A stretch of DNA of 64,000 nt. Source: Cytobacillus oceanisediminis. Lineage in GTDB: Bacteria; Bacillota; Bacilli; Bacillales; Cytobacillaceae. The DNA is taken from positions 29,186-93,185 of the forward strand of contig NZ_SOEE01000013.1 in NCBI RefSeq assembly GCF_004366035.1, read 5' to 3'. This document shows, one piece after another, positions 25,886-34,893 of the stretch; the stretch's first letter is position 1, and the number at the start of each line of letters is the position of its first letter. Made by a program: the position numbers and the translations under genes. The notes beneath the pieces were generated by a model that was not told where the DNA came from, searched no databases, and saw only the letters and a list, made by a program, of their open reading frames with translations.

Positions 25886-26965
25886 TTAAAGTAATTTATC
25901 AAGAAAGTCACTTTTATATATAATGTTTAAACTGACAACATTTTCATAAAAGAAATATAAAAAATAACAAATTAATAATGCATAATATACAAATCTCTGT
26001 TCTTTCTTATGAAACAGTTTTACAATCCATGAAATGAGAATTAATTGATACAAACTGAAATAGATTGAAAACCTGGCGAAAATCCAATTTTGTGTTGAAA
26101 TAATCATAAAAACAAAACCGATTAAAGCCATATTTACTATATAATCGCCACTTGGGAATATTTCTCTTAACTTGTCTCTTCCCAGGTATGCTATCAAAAG
26201 AGGTGCAGCATCTACTGCAACCCTTATGACATTGGCACCGCCTTCTTGAAAATTAGAATAATGGCCATATTGCGTATCTTCTATTGCTGAAAATAAAAGG
26301 GATGAAAATTGATCAAATCCGATGACGATTACAATCGAAAAAAACAGGAGAATATAGGTGGCTTTGGACCAGGCTTTATATCTTACTAAAAAGTATATGG
26401 GTATTAGAACTAATGCACTTTGATGAAAAGTTGAAGCCAGGAGTACAATTAAAAAATACATAAGCCAATTTCCATTTATTAAATACTTTGTACCTGTGAA
26501 AATAATCGCAGCAGCCAGTACTTGCCTTATTCCATTCATGGATACTAGAAATAATCCGCCTGTAATATATACATAGGTGCTGAGTTCAAATAACCTCGAA
26601 TACTTTGAGAGAACAGAAACAATAAGGACATTTGTAATTAAGGCAGTAGTTAGAATCATAACTTGAGGGTCATCGGAGTACAGCTTCAAAAACATCTGGA
26701 GTATTCCGAATCCGATATCTTTCTGAGAAGCTATGTAGTCCCAAGTAAAATCATTCATTTCATAAATATGTTTATAAAAATATGTATCACCTATGTTTGA
26801 TCTAAGACCTGATACCATTATTAGTGAAAACAAAACTCCTAACAGCATGATTTTGTTGAGTTTTAAAGGTGCGATGGCTCCAAATGATAACACTGGTTTC
26901 GAGAAGTATCTTGCTAAGAAAGAACAAATAAAAACGATAGTAAGATTGATCCATAAAAACGTCAT
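25886..26965 (-). CDS. epsG: EpsG family polysaccharide polymerase (Wzy-like)
   Basis: A 359-residue integral membrane protein with 10-12 hydrophobic segments. GLRSNIGDTYFYKHIY near the N-terminus is the EpsG signature region (G.R...GDT..Y), followed by KDIGFGILQMFLK and alternating membrane segments; a central ASTFHQSALVLIP contains the His-Ser pair common to this family. Start at 26965, where GAAAGGATAGG precedes MTFLWINL. It should polymerise flipped repeat units outside the membrane, together with the Wzz-type modulator at 33988 and the flippase at 12275. Confidence 0.85.
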   Translation of the reverse strand: MTFLWINLTIVFICSFLARYFSKPVLSFGAIAPLKLNKIMLLGVLFSLIMVSGLRSNIGDTYFYKHIYEMNDFTWDYIASQKDIGFGILQMFLKLYSDDPQVMILTTALITNVLIVSVLSKYSRLFELSTYVYITGGLFLVSMNGIRQVLAAAIIFTGTKYLINGNWLMYFLIVLLASTFHQSALVLIPIYFLVRYKAWSKATYILLFFSIVIVIGFDQFSSLLFSAIEDTQYGHYSNFQEGGANVIRVAVDAAPLLIAYLGRDKLREIFPSGDYIVNMALIGFVFMIISTQNWIFARFSIYFSLYQLILISWIVKLFHKKEQRFVYYALLICYFLYFFYENVVSLNIIYKSDFLDKLL

Positions 26966-27004
26966 TTTACCTATCCTTTCAAAAAAGATACCCATTCATA
27001 ATTG

Positions 27005-27895
27005 TTAGGTTACAGCCTCTGTTTTTGATTTGATATAGAAATAAAGCAGCAATCCAAAAGGAACGGCTAAGAAAGTAAAAGTTTTATTTGGAGCTTCAGC
27101 TATAAACCTCTTATTATTTATTAATAAGCTGCTGGACACATAATGGATGGCCTGCCTAAACTTGAACGAAAGGCTGGTGAATGGGAGCTTCATTAACTCT
27201 TTCCGATAAAAGGCAAAGCCCCTTGGATTTCTCCGATATTGGTTTAACATATTCAAAGATGAACCATCTGGAAGATACTCTACACAGCATAGTACTTCAT
27301 TCATGAGAAGCATTTCATATTGCTGATCAAGCATATAATACTTGTAAGCCAGCCCAACATATTTTTCATTCAGGAAAATAGGGTAGGGGTATTGTTTTGT
27401 TAAATCCGTACGATACACCAGCTTTTTATCACCTTTAACACCATGCTTATTATAAAGATCAAACAATGTAGACCTCTCTAAATGATCAGGCATTCTAGTG
27501 CCAATAACTTCATAATCTGTATTTGTATCCAAACCAATCATTCCACTTACTTTTTCACTGCCATATTGTTCCCAGAATGAATTAATTTTTTCAACAGCAT
27601 CAACAGGCATATAATCATCAGAGTCTATGCAGACATTTAGTTCAGTATCAATAAGCTCATACGCGGTGTTGTGGGCTCCATGCATTCCCTGGTTTTCCTG
27701 CCAAACATATTTGATTTCAATTTCATTTTCCTTTATCCATCCATTTACTAATTTTTGAGTATGATCTGTAGACCCATCATCAATGATAAGCCAGATAAAG
27801 TCCTTGCTGGTTTGGCGGATTAGACTTTGATAGCATTTATCAAGACAATAGGCACGGTTATAAGTGGGTGTAAATACAGTTAACTTTTTCTTCAT
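27005..27895 (-). CDS. Glycosyltransferase family 2 (GT-A)
   Basis: About 296 residues. KKLTVFTPTYNRAYCLDKCYQSL, LIIDDGSTDHTQKLV and CIDSDDYMP (DXD) mark the GT-A fold, followed by a long helical part with YVGLAYKYYMLDQQY and a C-terminal membrane-associated stretch (TFLAVPFGLLLYFYI). The start is placed at 27895 because GCGGGG lies just upstream of ATG AAG AAA; a GTG at 27904 is the alternative. It lies between the polymerase and a GT4 gene in the operon. Confidence 0.86.
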   Translation of the reverse strand: MKKKLTVFTPTYNRAYCLDKCYQSLIRQTSKDFIWLIIDDGSTDHTQKLVNGWIKENEIEIKYVWQENQGMHGAHNTAYELIDTELNVCIDSDDYMPVDAVEKINSFWEQYGSEKVSGMIGLDTNTDYEVIGTRMPDHLERSTLFDLYNKHGVKGDKKLVYRTDLTKQYPYPIFLNEKYVGLAYKYYMLDQQYEMLLMNEVLCCVEYLPDGSSLNMLNQYRRNPRGFAFYRKELMKLPFTSLSFKFRQAIHYVSSSLLINNKRFIAEAPNKTFTFLAVPFGLLLYFYIKSKTEAVT

Positions 27896-27900
27896 TCTAT

Positions 27901-29010
27901 TCACCCCGCTACCGTTAAATAAAAGGCTTCAATTTCAAGTGCAGTTGCTGTTATATCATATCCCTTAGCTTTAAAAGGCTCTCTGAAGCTTCTTCTTGAA
28001 GTATCTGATAAAGCCAATCTTTCCAGTTTATCTGCCCAAAGAGACTTTTCGTTTATGGAAACGAATTCAACTAAGTTCATCCCCAGATCAACTTCTGGTG
28101 AAACCTGGTCTGAAATAAAACAAGGCAGTCCGGCACCTTGTGCTTCAATTAACGAAACCGGCAAACCCTCGTGCAACGATGGAAAAACAAATACATCCAG
28201 CCCTTGTAGAATCCGATTGATATCACTTCGCACTCCCAAAAACTTAACCTTTTTATCTAAATGTAAGCCGCTAACTTTTTTTTCAATTTCTTTCCGCAAT
28301 GGCCCATCTCCAACCAGCAGCAAAACAGCATTTTCATTTACCTTGTAAAAATCCGCAAAAACATCAATAAGAAACGAATGGTTCTTTTGATGAGCAAACC
28401 TGCCAACATGACCTAAGACAAAATTATTTTGATTTAGCTTTAACTCTTCCCGTACTTGTTCCCTCACATCAGAAGAATAAGAGAATTTATCATACTCTAT
28501 TCCATTTTTTAAAATCCTAGTAAGTCCGGATTTCTTATCGAATAACCATTTAGCAGCATAATTAGAGCAAGCAAAAAAACTTGTTGAGTTCGGAATAATG
28601 AGTTTTCCTACCATCCATTTATAGGTCCTTGCAGGCAACCCTCCCTCACTTTGTGTATTGTGGCTATGCGAAATTCGAATAGGTAATCCTGCTTTTTTGG
28701 CTGATCTTAAAACGATTCCGCTCATCTTATCCATATGTGAATGAACGATCTTATAATCTTTATGTCCAGAAAAGAATTGATCCAATTCCCTCATATATTT
28801 AAAATGCCCAACTTCTGATACATAAGGAATTCTATGAATCTCCCCCCCCATTTGTCTGATTTCATCATCAAAGACACCTGGTTTACATGTCAGGAAATCA
28901 AATTGCACCTTGGAACGGTCGATATTGCGGTATAAATTCATAATCAGGGTCTCAGCTCCGCCCCGATTCATATTAACAACTACATGTAATACCCTTAATG
29001 GACTGCCCAC
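27901..29010 (-). CDS. Glycosyltransferase family 4 (EpsF-like)
   Basis: A 369-residue enzyme starting at GTG 29010 behind AGGTGG, overlapping the upstream gene by 16 bases. It opens LRVLHVVVNMNRGGAETLIMNLYR and continues with SHMDKMSGIVLRSAKKAG, LGHVGRFAHQKNHSFLIDVF, GDGPLRKEIE and LDVFVFPSLHEGLPVSLIEAQ (EX7E). It is a clear paralogue of the enzyme at 24700. It probably transfers a hexose to the lipid-linked intermediate. Confidence 0.86.
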   Translation of the reverse strand: MGSPLRVLHVVVNMNRGGAETLIMNLYRNIDRSKVQFDFLTCKPGVFDDEIRQMGGEIHRIPYVSEVGHFKYMRELDQFFSGHKDYKIVHSHMDKMSGIVLRSAKKAGLPIRISHSHNTQSEGGLPARTYKWMVGKLIIPNSTSFFACSNYAAKWLFDKKSGLTRILKNGIEYDKFSYSSDVREQVREELKLNQNNFVLGHVGRFAHQKNHSFLIDVFADFYKVNENAVLLLVGDGPLRKEIEKKVSGLHLDKKVKFLGVRSDINRILQGLDVFVFPSLHEGLPVSLIEAQGAGLPCFISDQVSPEVDLGMNLVEFVSINEKSLWADKLERLALSDTSRRSFREPFKAKGYDITATALEIEAFYLTVAG

Positions 29011-30146
29011 TGAACCACCTCCATCTCATCCATGAGTTTTGCATACAACACTTTTTGTTCGTTTAGTGTTCTATTCAAACTGTATTTTTCTAAAATAATT
29101 CTTCGGCTTTGTAAGCCTAGCTGCCTTCTTAAATTATTGTTCTTGGCAAGAGCCATAATTCTATCTGCCAGTTCTAGATCATTTCTGCCAATGAGCCAGC
29201 CATTTTTATCATTTTGCACCAGTTCCCGATGACCTCTGTTATCCACAGCTATTATTGGGAGGCCGCAAGCCATTGCCTCCATTATGTTAACGGGAAGGCC
29301 TTCCCGCAAACTTGAAGCAACAGCAAGATCACTCATTTTTACTAGCTGTTCCACATCTTTCCTGAAACCTAGGAAATGAACCATATCTTCTACTCCAAGT
29401 TTCTTCGCAAGCTGTCTGCAGCCTTCCAATAAAACTCCTTCACCTGCTAAAAGCAGCTTAGCACTGGGAACTTGTTCTTTTATCAATGCCATCGCTTTAA
29501 TCAGTAACTGCTGATTCTTATTACGGTTAAATTCAGCTGCATAAAACAGCAAAAAAGCATCTTGATCATAATGATGCTCTGCTCTTAAAACTGATTTGTG
29601 AAATCCTTCTATTCGGGAAAATCTTTCTGTATCCACTCCAACTCCATGGACATGCTCTATCTGTTTTGCCTTAAATCCATGTTTTACAGAAAGTTGATAA
29701 TCCTCTTTATTAATCGTAATGAGACAGTCAGTTAGGTGGGACAGCGACCTTTCAATAGGATAATAGATTAGCCAATTTAATAAAGGTGCACCTTTGCAAA
29801 AGTGGAATCCATGTGCTGTATAAATGACCTTTGTACCATACCTTCTGGCTGATCCTGCAGCCAATCTGGCCAATACACCGCCCATCGGAGTGTGGCAATG
29901 GATGATTTTATACTGGTTTTCATCTATAATTGCCTTTAATTGTTTATACGCCCCAATGTTTTTCTTATTGAAAGGAGATCTTTGAATAGGTATATTAAAT
30001 TTCTGATCTACATAAGGTAGGTATAACTCACCTGCAGCTGCCACGTGAACTTCCCAGCCCTGTTCCTTAAACCATTTTAAAATAGGTAGATGGAAAGCTT
30101 TAAAGTGATAATCAACCGTAGCACAAAATAGCACCTTTTTTTTCAT
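28995..30146 (-). CDS. Glycosyltransferase family 4 (EpsD/CapM-like)
   Basis: About 383 residues from the ATG at 30146 (AGGCAGGTG upstream). It opens KKKVLFCATVDYHFKAFHLPILKWF, the EpsD pattern (V..YHF..FHLP), and continues IIHCHTPMGGVLARLAA, YTAHGFHFCKGAPLLNW, FNRNKNQQLLIKAM, GEG and SDLAVASSLREGLPVNIMEAMACGLP (EX7E). EpsD-like enzymes act early in repeat-unit synthesis. It lies directly behind galU. Confidence 0.88.
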   Translation of the reverse strand: MKKKVLFCATVDYHFKAFHLPILKWFKEQGWEVHVAAAGELYLPYVDQKFNIPIQRSPFNKKNIGAYKQLKAIIDENQYKIIHCHTPMGGVLARLAAGSARRYGTKVIYTAHGFHFCKGAPLLNWLIYYPIERSLSHLTDCLITINKEDYQLSVKHGFKAKQIEHVHGVGVDTERFSRIEGFHKSVLRAEHHYDQDAFLLFYAAEFNRNKNQQLLIKAMALIKEQVPSAKLLLAGEGVLLEGCRQLAKKLGVEDMVHFLGFRKDVEQLVKMSDLAVASSLREGLPVNIMEAMACGLPIIAVDNRGHRELVQNDKNGWLIGRNDLELADRIMALAKNNNLRRQLGLQSRRIILEKYSLNRTLNEQKVLYAKLMDEMEVVQWAVH

Positions 30147-30156
30147 AAGCACCTGC

Positions 30157-31038
30157 CTATTTAATTAATTGTCTATCAAGTACAGCTGATAGATAATCTA
30201 ATAGATCTTTCCTTAGTTCGCCTCGCTTTAAAGCAAACTCAATCGTTGTTTGAATAAAGCCCATTTTTTCGCCGACGTCATATCTAACACCTTCAAAGTC
30301 ATACGCGTAAACCGCTTCATGCAAATTCAAGCCAGCAATGGCATCCGTTAATTGAATTTCCCCACCCGCTCCTGGTTTTTGTTCACATAATATGTCAAAA
30401 ATTCTGGGGTTTAAAATATACCTTCCCATAATCGCCAGATTGGACGGGGCTTCCTCCTGCTTTGGCTTTTCTACTAGACTGTTAACACTGTAAAAGCGAT
30501 TCCCAATTTCGTTTCCATCCACAATTCCGTATCTGGAAACTTCCTCATTTGCAACCTGCTGGACTCCAAGGATTGATGCATTGTATCTCTCGTATTGTTC
30601 AATCATTTGCTTTAGACAAGGCTTTTCGGCTTGCACGATATCATCACCTAGTAAAACTGCAAAAGGCTCGTTTCCAATGAATTTGCGTGCGCACCATATG
30701 GCGTGGCCCAACCCCTTTGGCTCCTTTTGGCGAATGTAATGGATATCCGCCATCTGTGATGACTTCTGCACTTCATTTAATAACTCAAGCTTTCCTTTTT
30801 CCAGTAGGTTTTGCTCTAATTCAAAGGAATGGTCAAAGTGGTCTTCAATGGCCCTTTTTCCTTTTCCGGTTACAATAATGATATCTTCAATGCCTGCTTC
30901 TATGGCTTCCTCTATTATGTATTGAATTGTTGGCTTATCAACGATTGGCAGCATTTCCTTGGGCATGGCTTTTGTAGCAGGCAAAAATCTCGTTCCTAAA
31001 CCTGCTGCAGGAATTATGGCTTTTCTTACTTTCTTCAT
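30157..31038 (-). CDS. galU: UTP-glucose-1-phosphate uridylyltransferase
   Basis: About 293 residues. [21 protein letters not shown] is the GalU/GtaB nucleotide-binding start; [50 protein letters not shown] and [10 protein letters not shown] follow in the usual order. It makes UDP-glucose, the precursor for galE and the glycosyltransferases. The start at 31038 follows AAAGGTGG. It may duplicate a housekeeping gtaB elsewhere in the genome. Confidence 0.92.
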   Translation of the reverse strand: MKKVRKAIIPAAGLGTRFLPATKAMPKEMLPIVDKPTIQYIIEEAIEAGIEDIIIVTGKGKRAIEDHFDHSFELEQNLLEKGKLELLNEVQKSSQMADIHYIRQKEPKGLGHAIWCARKFIGNEPFAVLLGDDIVQAEKPCLKQMIEQYERYNASILGVQQVANEEVSRYGIVDGNEIGNRFYSVNSLVEKPKQEEAPSNLAIMGRYILNPRIFDILCEQKPGAGGEIQLTDAIAGLNLHEAVYAYDFEGVRYDVGEKMGFIQTTIEFALKRGELRKDLLDYLSAVLDRQLIK

Positions 31039-31055
31039 TATATAATCCACCTTTC

Positions 31056-32885
31056 TTAACTTGAAATTGACATAACCGGCTCAGGCATTGCTGCTTTGTT
31101 GTTTGCCAGATTAATAAGTGTTTCTCTTAAAGCTCCCTTATCAAGGGTATGATAGGTTTGTATGATTTCATCTATATCCTCGAGATAAAGATTTGCCGTT
31201 TTTCCAATATAAATGTTTGGATATACCTGCTTGTCATTTACTTCATCGTCCTTCAGCAATTCCTCAAAAAGCTTCTCTCCGGGTCTGATGCCAGTAAACT
31301 TTATCCCAATCTCTTCAATAGAATGACCAGATAATTTGATTAAGTTTCTTGCAAGATCTACTATTTTTACTGGATCTCCCATATCCAGCACAAATATTTC
31401 CCCTCCTCTTGCTAAAGCACCTGCCTGTATGACTAATCTTGATGCCTCGGGAATGGTCATAAAATAGCGAACCATATCGGGATGTGTGACAGTTACCGGT
31501 CCACCTTTTTCGATTTGCTTTTTAAATAGGGGAATAACACTGCCTCGTGATCCCAGGACATTGCCGAATCGGACAGCAACAAATTTCGTTTCACTGTTTT
31601 GATCCATATTTTGAACAATCATTTCAGCGAGACGCTTCGAAGCTCCCATGACACTTGTTGGATTAACCGCTTTATCCGTAGAGACCATGACAAAGGTCTT
31701 CACTCCATGCCAGCTAGCCGCTTCTGCGACATTTCTGGTGCCAATAATATTGTTCTTAACCGCTTCTTCGGGATTTCTCTCCATAAGAGGCACATGCTTG
31801 TGGGCGGCAGCATGATATACCACATCAGGCCGGTACGTACTCATTACAGACATCATTTTTTTTGCGTCCTGCAAATCGGCTATTTCAGTCAGAAACTCGA
31901 TCGGCAGATGGCTGAATTTCTCTTTTAATTCAAGTTCAATTGAATAGATGCTATTTTCGCCATGTCCCAAAAGCACCAGTCTTTGCGGTTTAAATTGTGA
32001 TATTTGCCGGCAGATTTCAGAGCCAATTGATCCGCCTGCACCTGTCACCAAAACTGTTTTGTTCGTTACATATTCAGATATAGATTCTATATCCAAATCA
32101 ACCGGACTCCTTCCCAGAAGGTCCTCAACCTTTACATCCCGGAAAGCACTAACAGATATTTTTCCTGTCACCAGGTCCTCCAGCATCGGCAATATTTGGG
32201 TTTTTGCTTTCGTTTTAGCACATTCCTTAAAAATCAAACTTAACTCTTTTCTGCTTAGTGATGGAATGGCGATGATGATGTTTTCAATACCTAATTTAAT
32301 TACTGTTTCAGGTATTTGCGTTATATCGCCGACAACAGGTAACCCTAGAATATGCAATTGATCCTTTCTGCGGTCATCATCAATAAAAGCAATTGGATGC
32401 AGTTCGGCTTCATTATTTTTTAATAACTGCCTCGCTACCATCGTTCCGGCTGAACCAGCGCCAATTATGAGAGTCCTTTTTTTGTTATTATTTTTTATTA
32501 AGTAATTGTCGCGATAAATTCTCCAGCAGAATCTTGATCCACCAATAAGAAGCATTTGCAGCAGCCAGGTTACAGCCAGGAGCCTGTAGTAAATTTCCTG
32601 CAGCAGTATTTGCTGGATCAGGACTGCTGTCAAAATGGATAAGCTAACCACTTTAAAAATGATGATTAATTCACCAATACTGGCATACTCCCATGCTTTA
32701 TGATAGATTTTAAATTTAAATGAAAATAAATGATGACTTACTATAATGCCGATGGAGCTAATTAAAACAGGTAAAGTAATCACATAAATGCTGGCATCTA
32801 CTAAAAATCGTCCCAAGTAAATGGCAGACAGAACAATAAAAGAATCAGCCAAAATAAACAGCGACAGTCTTTGTCGATATGACAT
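31056..32885 (-). CDS. epsC: UDP-GlcNAc 4,6-dehydratase, CapD/EpsC type
   Basis: A 609-residue membrane-bound nucleotide-sugar dehydratase. Four N-terminal membrane helices (residues 10-125) precede a CoA-binding-like Rossmann domain ([17 protein letters not shown]) and a second Rossmann domain ([18 protein letters not shown], near 285). The catalytic region [21 protein letters not shown] has Met instead of the usual Tyr, as in PglF/CapD. It makes the 4-keto sugar that the epsN- and epsM-like products aminate and acetylate. AAGGAGG precedes the ATG. In the operon it follows the EAR-like leader. Confidence 0.9.
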   Translation of the reverse strand: MSYRQRLSLFILADSFIVLSAIYLGRFLVDASIYVITLPVLISSIGIIVSHHLFSFKFKIYHKAWEYASIGELIIIFKVVSLSILTAVLIQQILLQEIYYRLLAVTWLLQMLLIGGSRFCWRIYRDNYLIKNNNKKRTLIIGAGSAGTMVARQLLKNNEAELHPIAFIDDDRRKDQLHILGLPVVGDITQIPETVIKLGIENIIIAIPSLSRKELSLIFKECAKTKAKTQILPMLEDLVTGKISVSAFRDVKVEDLLGRSPVDLDIESISEYVTNKTVLVTGAGGSIGSEICRQISQFKPQRLVLLGHGENSIYSIELELKEKFSHLPIEFLTEIADLQDAKKMMSVMSTYRPDVVYHAAAHKHVPLMERNPEEAVKNNIIGTRNVAEAASWHGVKTFVMVSTDKAVNPTSVMGASKRLAEMIVQNMDQNSETKFVAVRFGNVLGSRGSVIPLFKKQIEKGGPVTVTHPDMVRYFMTIPEASRLVIQAGALARGGEIFVLDMGDPVKIVDLARNLIKLSGHSIEEIGIKFTGIRPGEKLFEELLKDDEVNDKQVYPNIYIGKTANLYLEDIDEIIQTYHTLDKGALRETLINLANNKAAMPEPVMSISS

Positions 32886-33080
32886 ATTTTCCCTCCTTTA
32901 CTTGATTTTCGTTTGCATTTATTCAAGCGTTATATTTCTTCGCTGTATGGCGTACTCAACCAGCTTCCTGATCTCTTCCAACTGTTCTTCTAGTAGCATC
33001 TTGTTTTATGTATCTGACAGCCTTCTAGATGGACTTTGGAAATTTATCAATCTCTTTCATTCCTGCATCTCCTTTGATAA
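32886..33080. other. Gap between the terminator and epsC
   Basis: AAAGGAG followed by ATG at 33060 starts a frame that closes after 11 codons. Another frame is open for about 26 codons (LLEEQLEEIRKLVEYA, to about 32924) without a ribosome binding site. This may be a decayed small gene; I do not call a CDS. Confidence 0.35.
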
Positions 33081-33128
33081 ATAATAAAAACCTTCATAAT
33101 AGGGTTTAGACCAAACCTTATTATGAAG
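33081..33128 (-). terminator. Intra-operon intrinsic terminator before epsC
   Basis: A 16-bp hairpin (arms 33092-33107 and 33113-33128, one wobble) is followed on the minus strand by a T-rich run. It lies between the tyrosine kinase and epsC, directly downstream of the EAR-like RNA. A terminator here only makes sense if it is read through. Confidence 0.75.
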
Positions 33129-33144
33129 ATTTTTATTAATAATT

Positions 33145-33262
33145 TGGGCATTCAACCCCTCCTCACATCACACTCTCGACGACCGGCGTCTAAGGTCTTT
33201 CAACCCACAGCATGACCGAGTGCCTCCATTGATAAGGGTAAGGAGACATCACCACGTTAAAG
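33145..33262 (-). ncRNA. EAR-like element (eps-associated RNA, processive antiterminator)
   Basis: In Bacillus subtilis EAR lies between epsB and epsC and lets polymerase read through terminators in the long eps operon. Here the 330-base gap between the same two genes holds a compact, GC-richer, highly structured sequence on the minus strand: CTCCTTACCCTTATCAATGG with a following GGAGG, then CACTC paired with GAGTG around GGTTGAAAGACC and GACGCCGGTCGTC. A strong terminator follows. The assignment rests on position, structure and partial sequence memory, not on a covariance search. Confidence 0.7.
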
Positions 33263-33338
33263 AACATTTCATTCTAAATAACGAACAATACCTTTTAAAA
33301 AAATATGTCAGCTCCTAGCTGAACATACTACTTTTTTA

Positions 33339-34010
33339 CTAGTTTTTCTCATTTAAAATAACTCCGACAATCTTTGATTTTGCATACTCTAAGACTTTTC
33401 TTGACTCGATAGCACTTTCCATTTTTGTTTTGTCCTTCCTAACTACGAGAACAACACCATTACTTAAATTGGCGAGGATTTTTGTATCTGTTACTTCAAG
33501 TACTGGGGGAGAGTCGATTAAAATGATGTCGTAAAGGGAGCTTACTTTTTGCAGCAGCTGTTTCATCATTTCTGATGCAAGTAATTCAGCAGGATTAAAA
33601 GGGATTGTGCCGCTTGTTAGAATATCCAGACTGCCAATTTCTGAAGATAGAACTGTTTCTTCAAAGCTGACCTTTCCTGTCAGAATATCTGTTAAACCGG
33701 TATTATTGGCTGTCTTAAAAATATGATGCACACTTGGGTTTCTTAAACTCCCATCAATAAGGAGAACCTTTTCTTTTTGCTGGGCCATTGACACGGCAAT
33801 ATTGGAAGCTGTCGTAGACTTCCCTTCCCATTTTCCTGGTGAAGTTATCAGCAGAGTATTGCTTTTTCTCTCTCCGTTAATAAAATAGAGATTTGTTCGT
33901 ATAGTCCGATATTGTTCAGAAATGATCGATTCAGGGTTCGTGTAGGCAATCAAATTCCGTTTCCTAACGGCTGATTCTGATTTTCTTTTACTTAAAACCA
34001 ATCGTTTCAC
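33339..34010 (-). CDS. epsB: Tyrosine-protein kinase, CpsD/CapB family (EpsB)
   Basis: A 223-residue BY-kinase. EQYRTIRTNLYFI is the family entry; LLITSPGKWEGKSTTASNIAVSMAQ is the Walker A variant; KVLLIDGSLRNPSVH is Walker A' (Asp then Gly in place of the usual D..R.P pattern); IILIDSPPV is Walker B. There is no Tyr-rich tail; the C-terminus ends KIVGVILNEKN. It overlaps the upstream modulator gene by 23 bases. The start is GTG 34010 or, better spaced from AGAGG, TTG 34001. It partners with the Wzz-type membrane protein to control chain length. Confidence 0.88.
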   Translation of the reverse strand: MKRLVLSKRKSESAVRKRNLIAYTNPESIISEQYRTIRTNLYFINGERKSNTLLITSPGKWEGKSTTASNIAVSMAQQKEKVLLIDGSLRNPSVHHIFKTANNTGLTDILTGKVSFEETVLSSEIGSLDILTSGTIPFNPAELLASEMMKQLLQKVSSLYDIILIDSPPVLEVTDTKILANLSNGVVLVVRKDKTKMESAIESRKVLEYAKSKIVGVILNEKN

Positions 34011-34713
34011 CTCTGAACTCTAATTTTGTTTGTCTGTTCTTTCTTTTGTTTACATTCTTTTTATTTATTTTTGAAACGCTTCCCAACACTTGGATGCCGA
34101 GTACAGATTCAATATCCTTTTCAGATTTAATTGAATCATCAAGAGAGTCAATTAAGAAGATTAAACCGATCCCTGCAATAATCCCAAAGATGAAAGCAGC
34201 AATAATAATTTTATTTTGATTATCTTCATTAATTGGTATCAGATTTATTTTTGCTTCTGACAAAACTCTCACATCTTCGAATCCCATTATGTTGGGAATT
34301 TCTTCAATAAATACTTTGGCAGTTGTATTGGCAATATCCGCAGCTCTCGTTGGATTGGTATCAGTGACAGTGATTTTTACAACCTGGGTATCATCAATAC
34401 TGCCGACATTAATACTGCCAGCAAGTGAACTTGGAGACCTCTCAAGTTCCAGTTCCCTAATTACTTTTTCCAATACTATTGTGTCTTTAATAATTACCTG
34501 TAGAGTATTTCGATAACCCGTCTCAGCGTTTATTATGATATTTGTCGAAGTTTCATATAATGGAACTGTCTTGTTAGCATTGCTATAAAACCACCCAGCT
34601 GCTGTTGCTAGAACAGCAAAAACAATTACAATCCAAAAACGTTTTTTAATTACCCTAAACAAATCTTTTAGATTTATTTCTTTAGCTACTCTTTGATCTT
34701 GAAAATGATTCAT
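33988..34713 (-). CDS. epsA: Wzz/YveK-type chain-length modulator (EpsA)
   Basis: About 241 residues, first gene of the eps operon. Start at 34713, where AAGGTGG precedes ATGAATCATTTTC; a reading from 34788 runs through the operator region and is rejected. Residues about 10-45 hold the Wzz entry (KEINLKDLFRVIKKRFWIV) and the first membrane helix; the second is near 185-205 (NKIIIAAFIFGIIAGIGLIF), followed by a cytoplasmic tail DSLDDSIKSEKDIE. It activates the adjacent kinase and sets polymer length. Confidence 0.88.
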   Translation of the reverse strand: MNHFQDQRVAKEINLKDLFRVIKKRFWIVIVFAVLATAAGWFYSNANKTVPLYETSTNIIINAETGYRNTLQVIIKDTIVLEKVIRELELERSPSSLAGSINVGSIDDTQVVKITVTDTNPTRAADIANTTAKVFIEEIPNIMGFEDVRVLSEAKINLIPINEDNQNKIIIAAFIFGIIAGIGLIFLIDSLDDSIKSEKDIESVLGIQVLGSVSKINKKNVNKRKNRQTKLEFRGETIGFK

Positions 34714-34742
34714 AAAAACCACCTTATTGATATGATTTAAGT

Positions 34743-34758
34743 GTTCTGAATAAAGAAC
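34743..34758. promoter_or_regulatory. SinR-type operator 2 of eps (5' leader)
   Basis: GTTCTGAATAAAGAAC, an inverted repeat of GTTCT/AGAAC with the same six-base middle as the other sites. It lies in the transcribed leader about 30 bases upstream of the epsA ATG. Confidence 0.6.
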
Positions 34759-34838
34759 TATTAGATCAAAAAATTTTTTTGATAACAATTTTTATAGGTT
34801 TTACACCATAATTAATAGGAGATTTATATCATATCCCT

Positions 34839-34867
34839 ATTTTAGTTCTCTATAAAGAACAAGTCAA
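34839..34867 (-). promoter_or_regulatory. Sigma-A promoter of the eps operon
   Basis: On the minus strand TTGACT (34867-34862) and TAAAAT (34844-34839) are separated by exactly 17 bases. That spacer is the SinR-type operator itself. The predicted transcript starts near 34832, giving a leader of about 120 bases. Confidence 0.75.
34845..34860. promoter_or_regulatory. SinR-type operator 1 of eps, inside the promoter spacer
   Basis: GTTCTCTATAAAGAAC: both half-sites fit GTTCTYT with a two-base spacer. It fills the gap between -35 and -10, so a bound repressor would block RNA polymerase directly. Confidence 0.78.
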
Positions 34868-34893
34868 TACCAATATCGAATATTTCTGAAAAA

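Noticed and set aside
32924..33060. Small gene between the eps internal terminator and epsC
   Set aside because: The frame with the ribosome binding site closes after 11 codons and the open 26-codon frame has no site. I saw neither a SinI nor a Spo0E signature.
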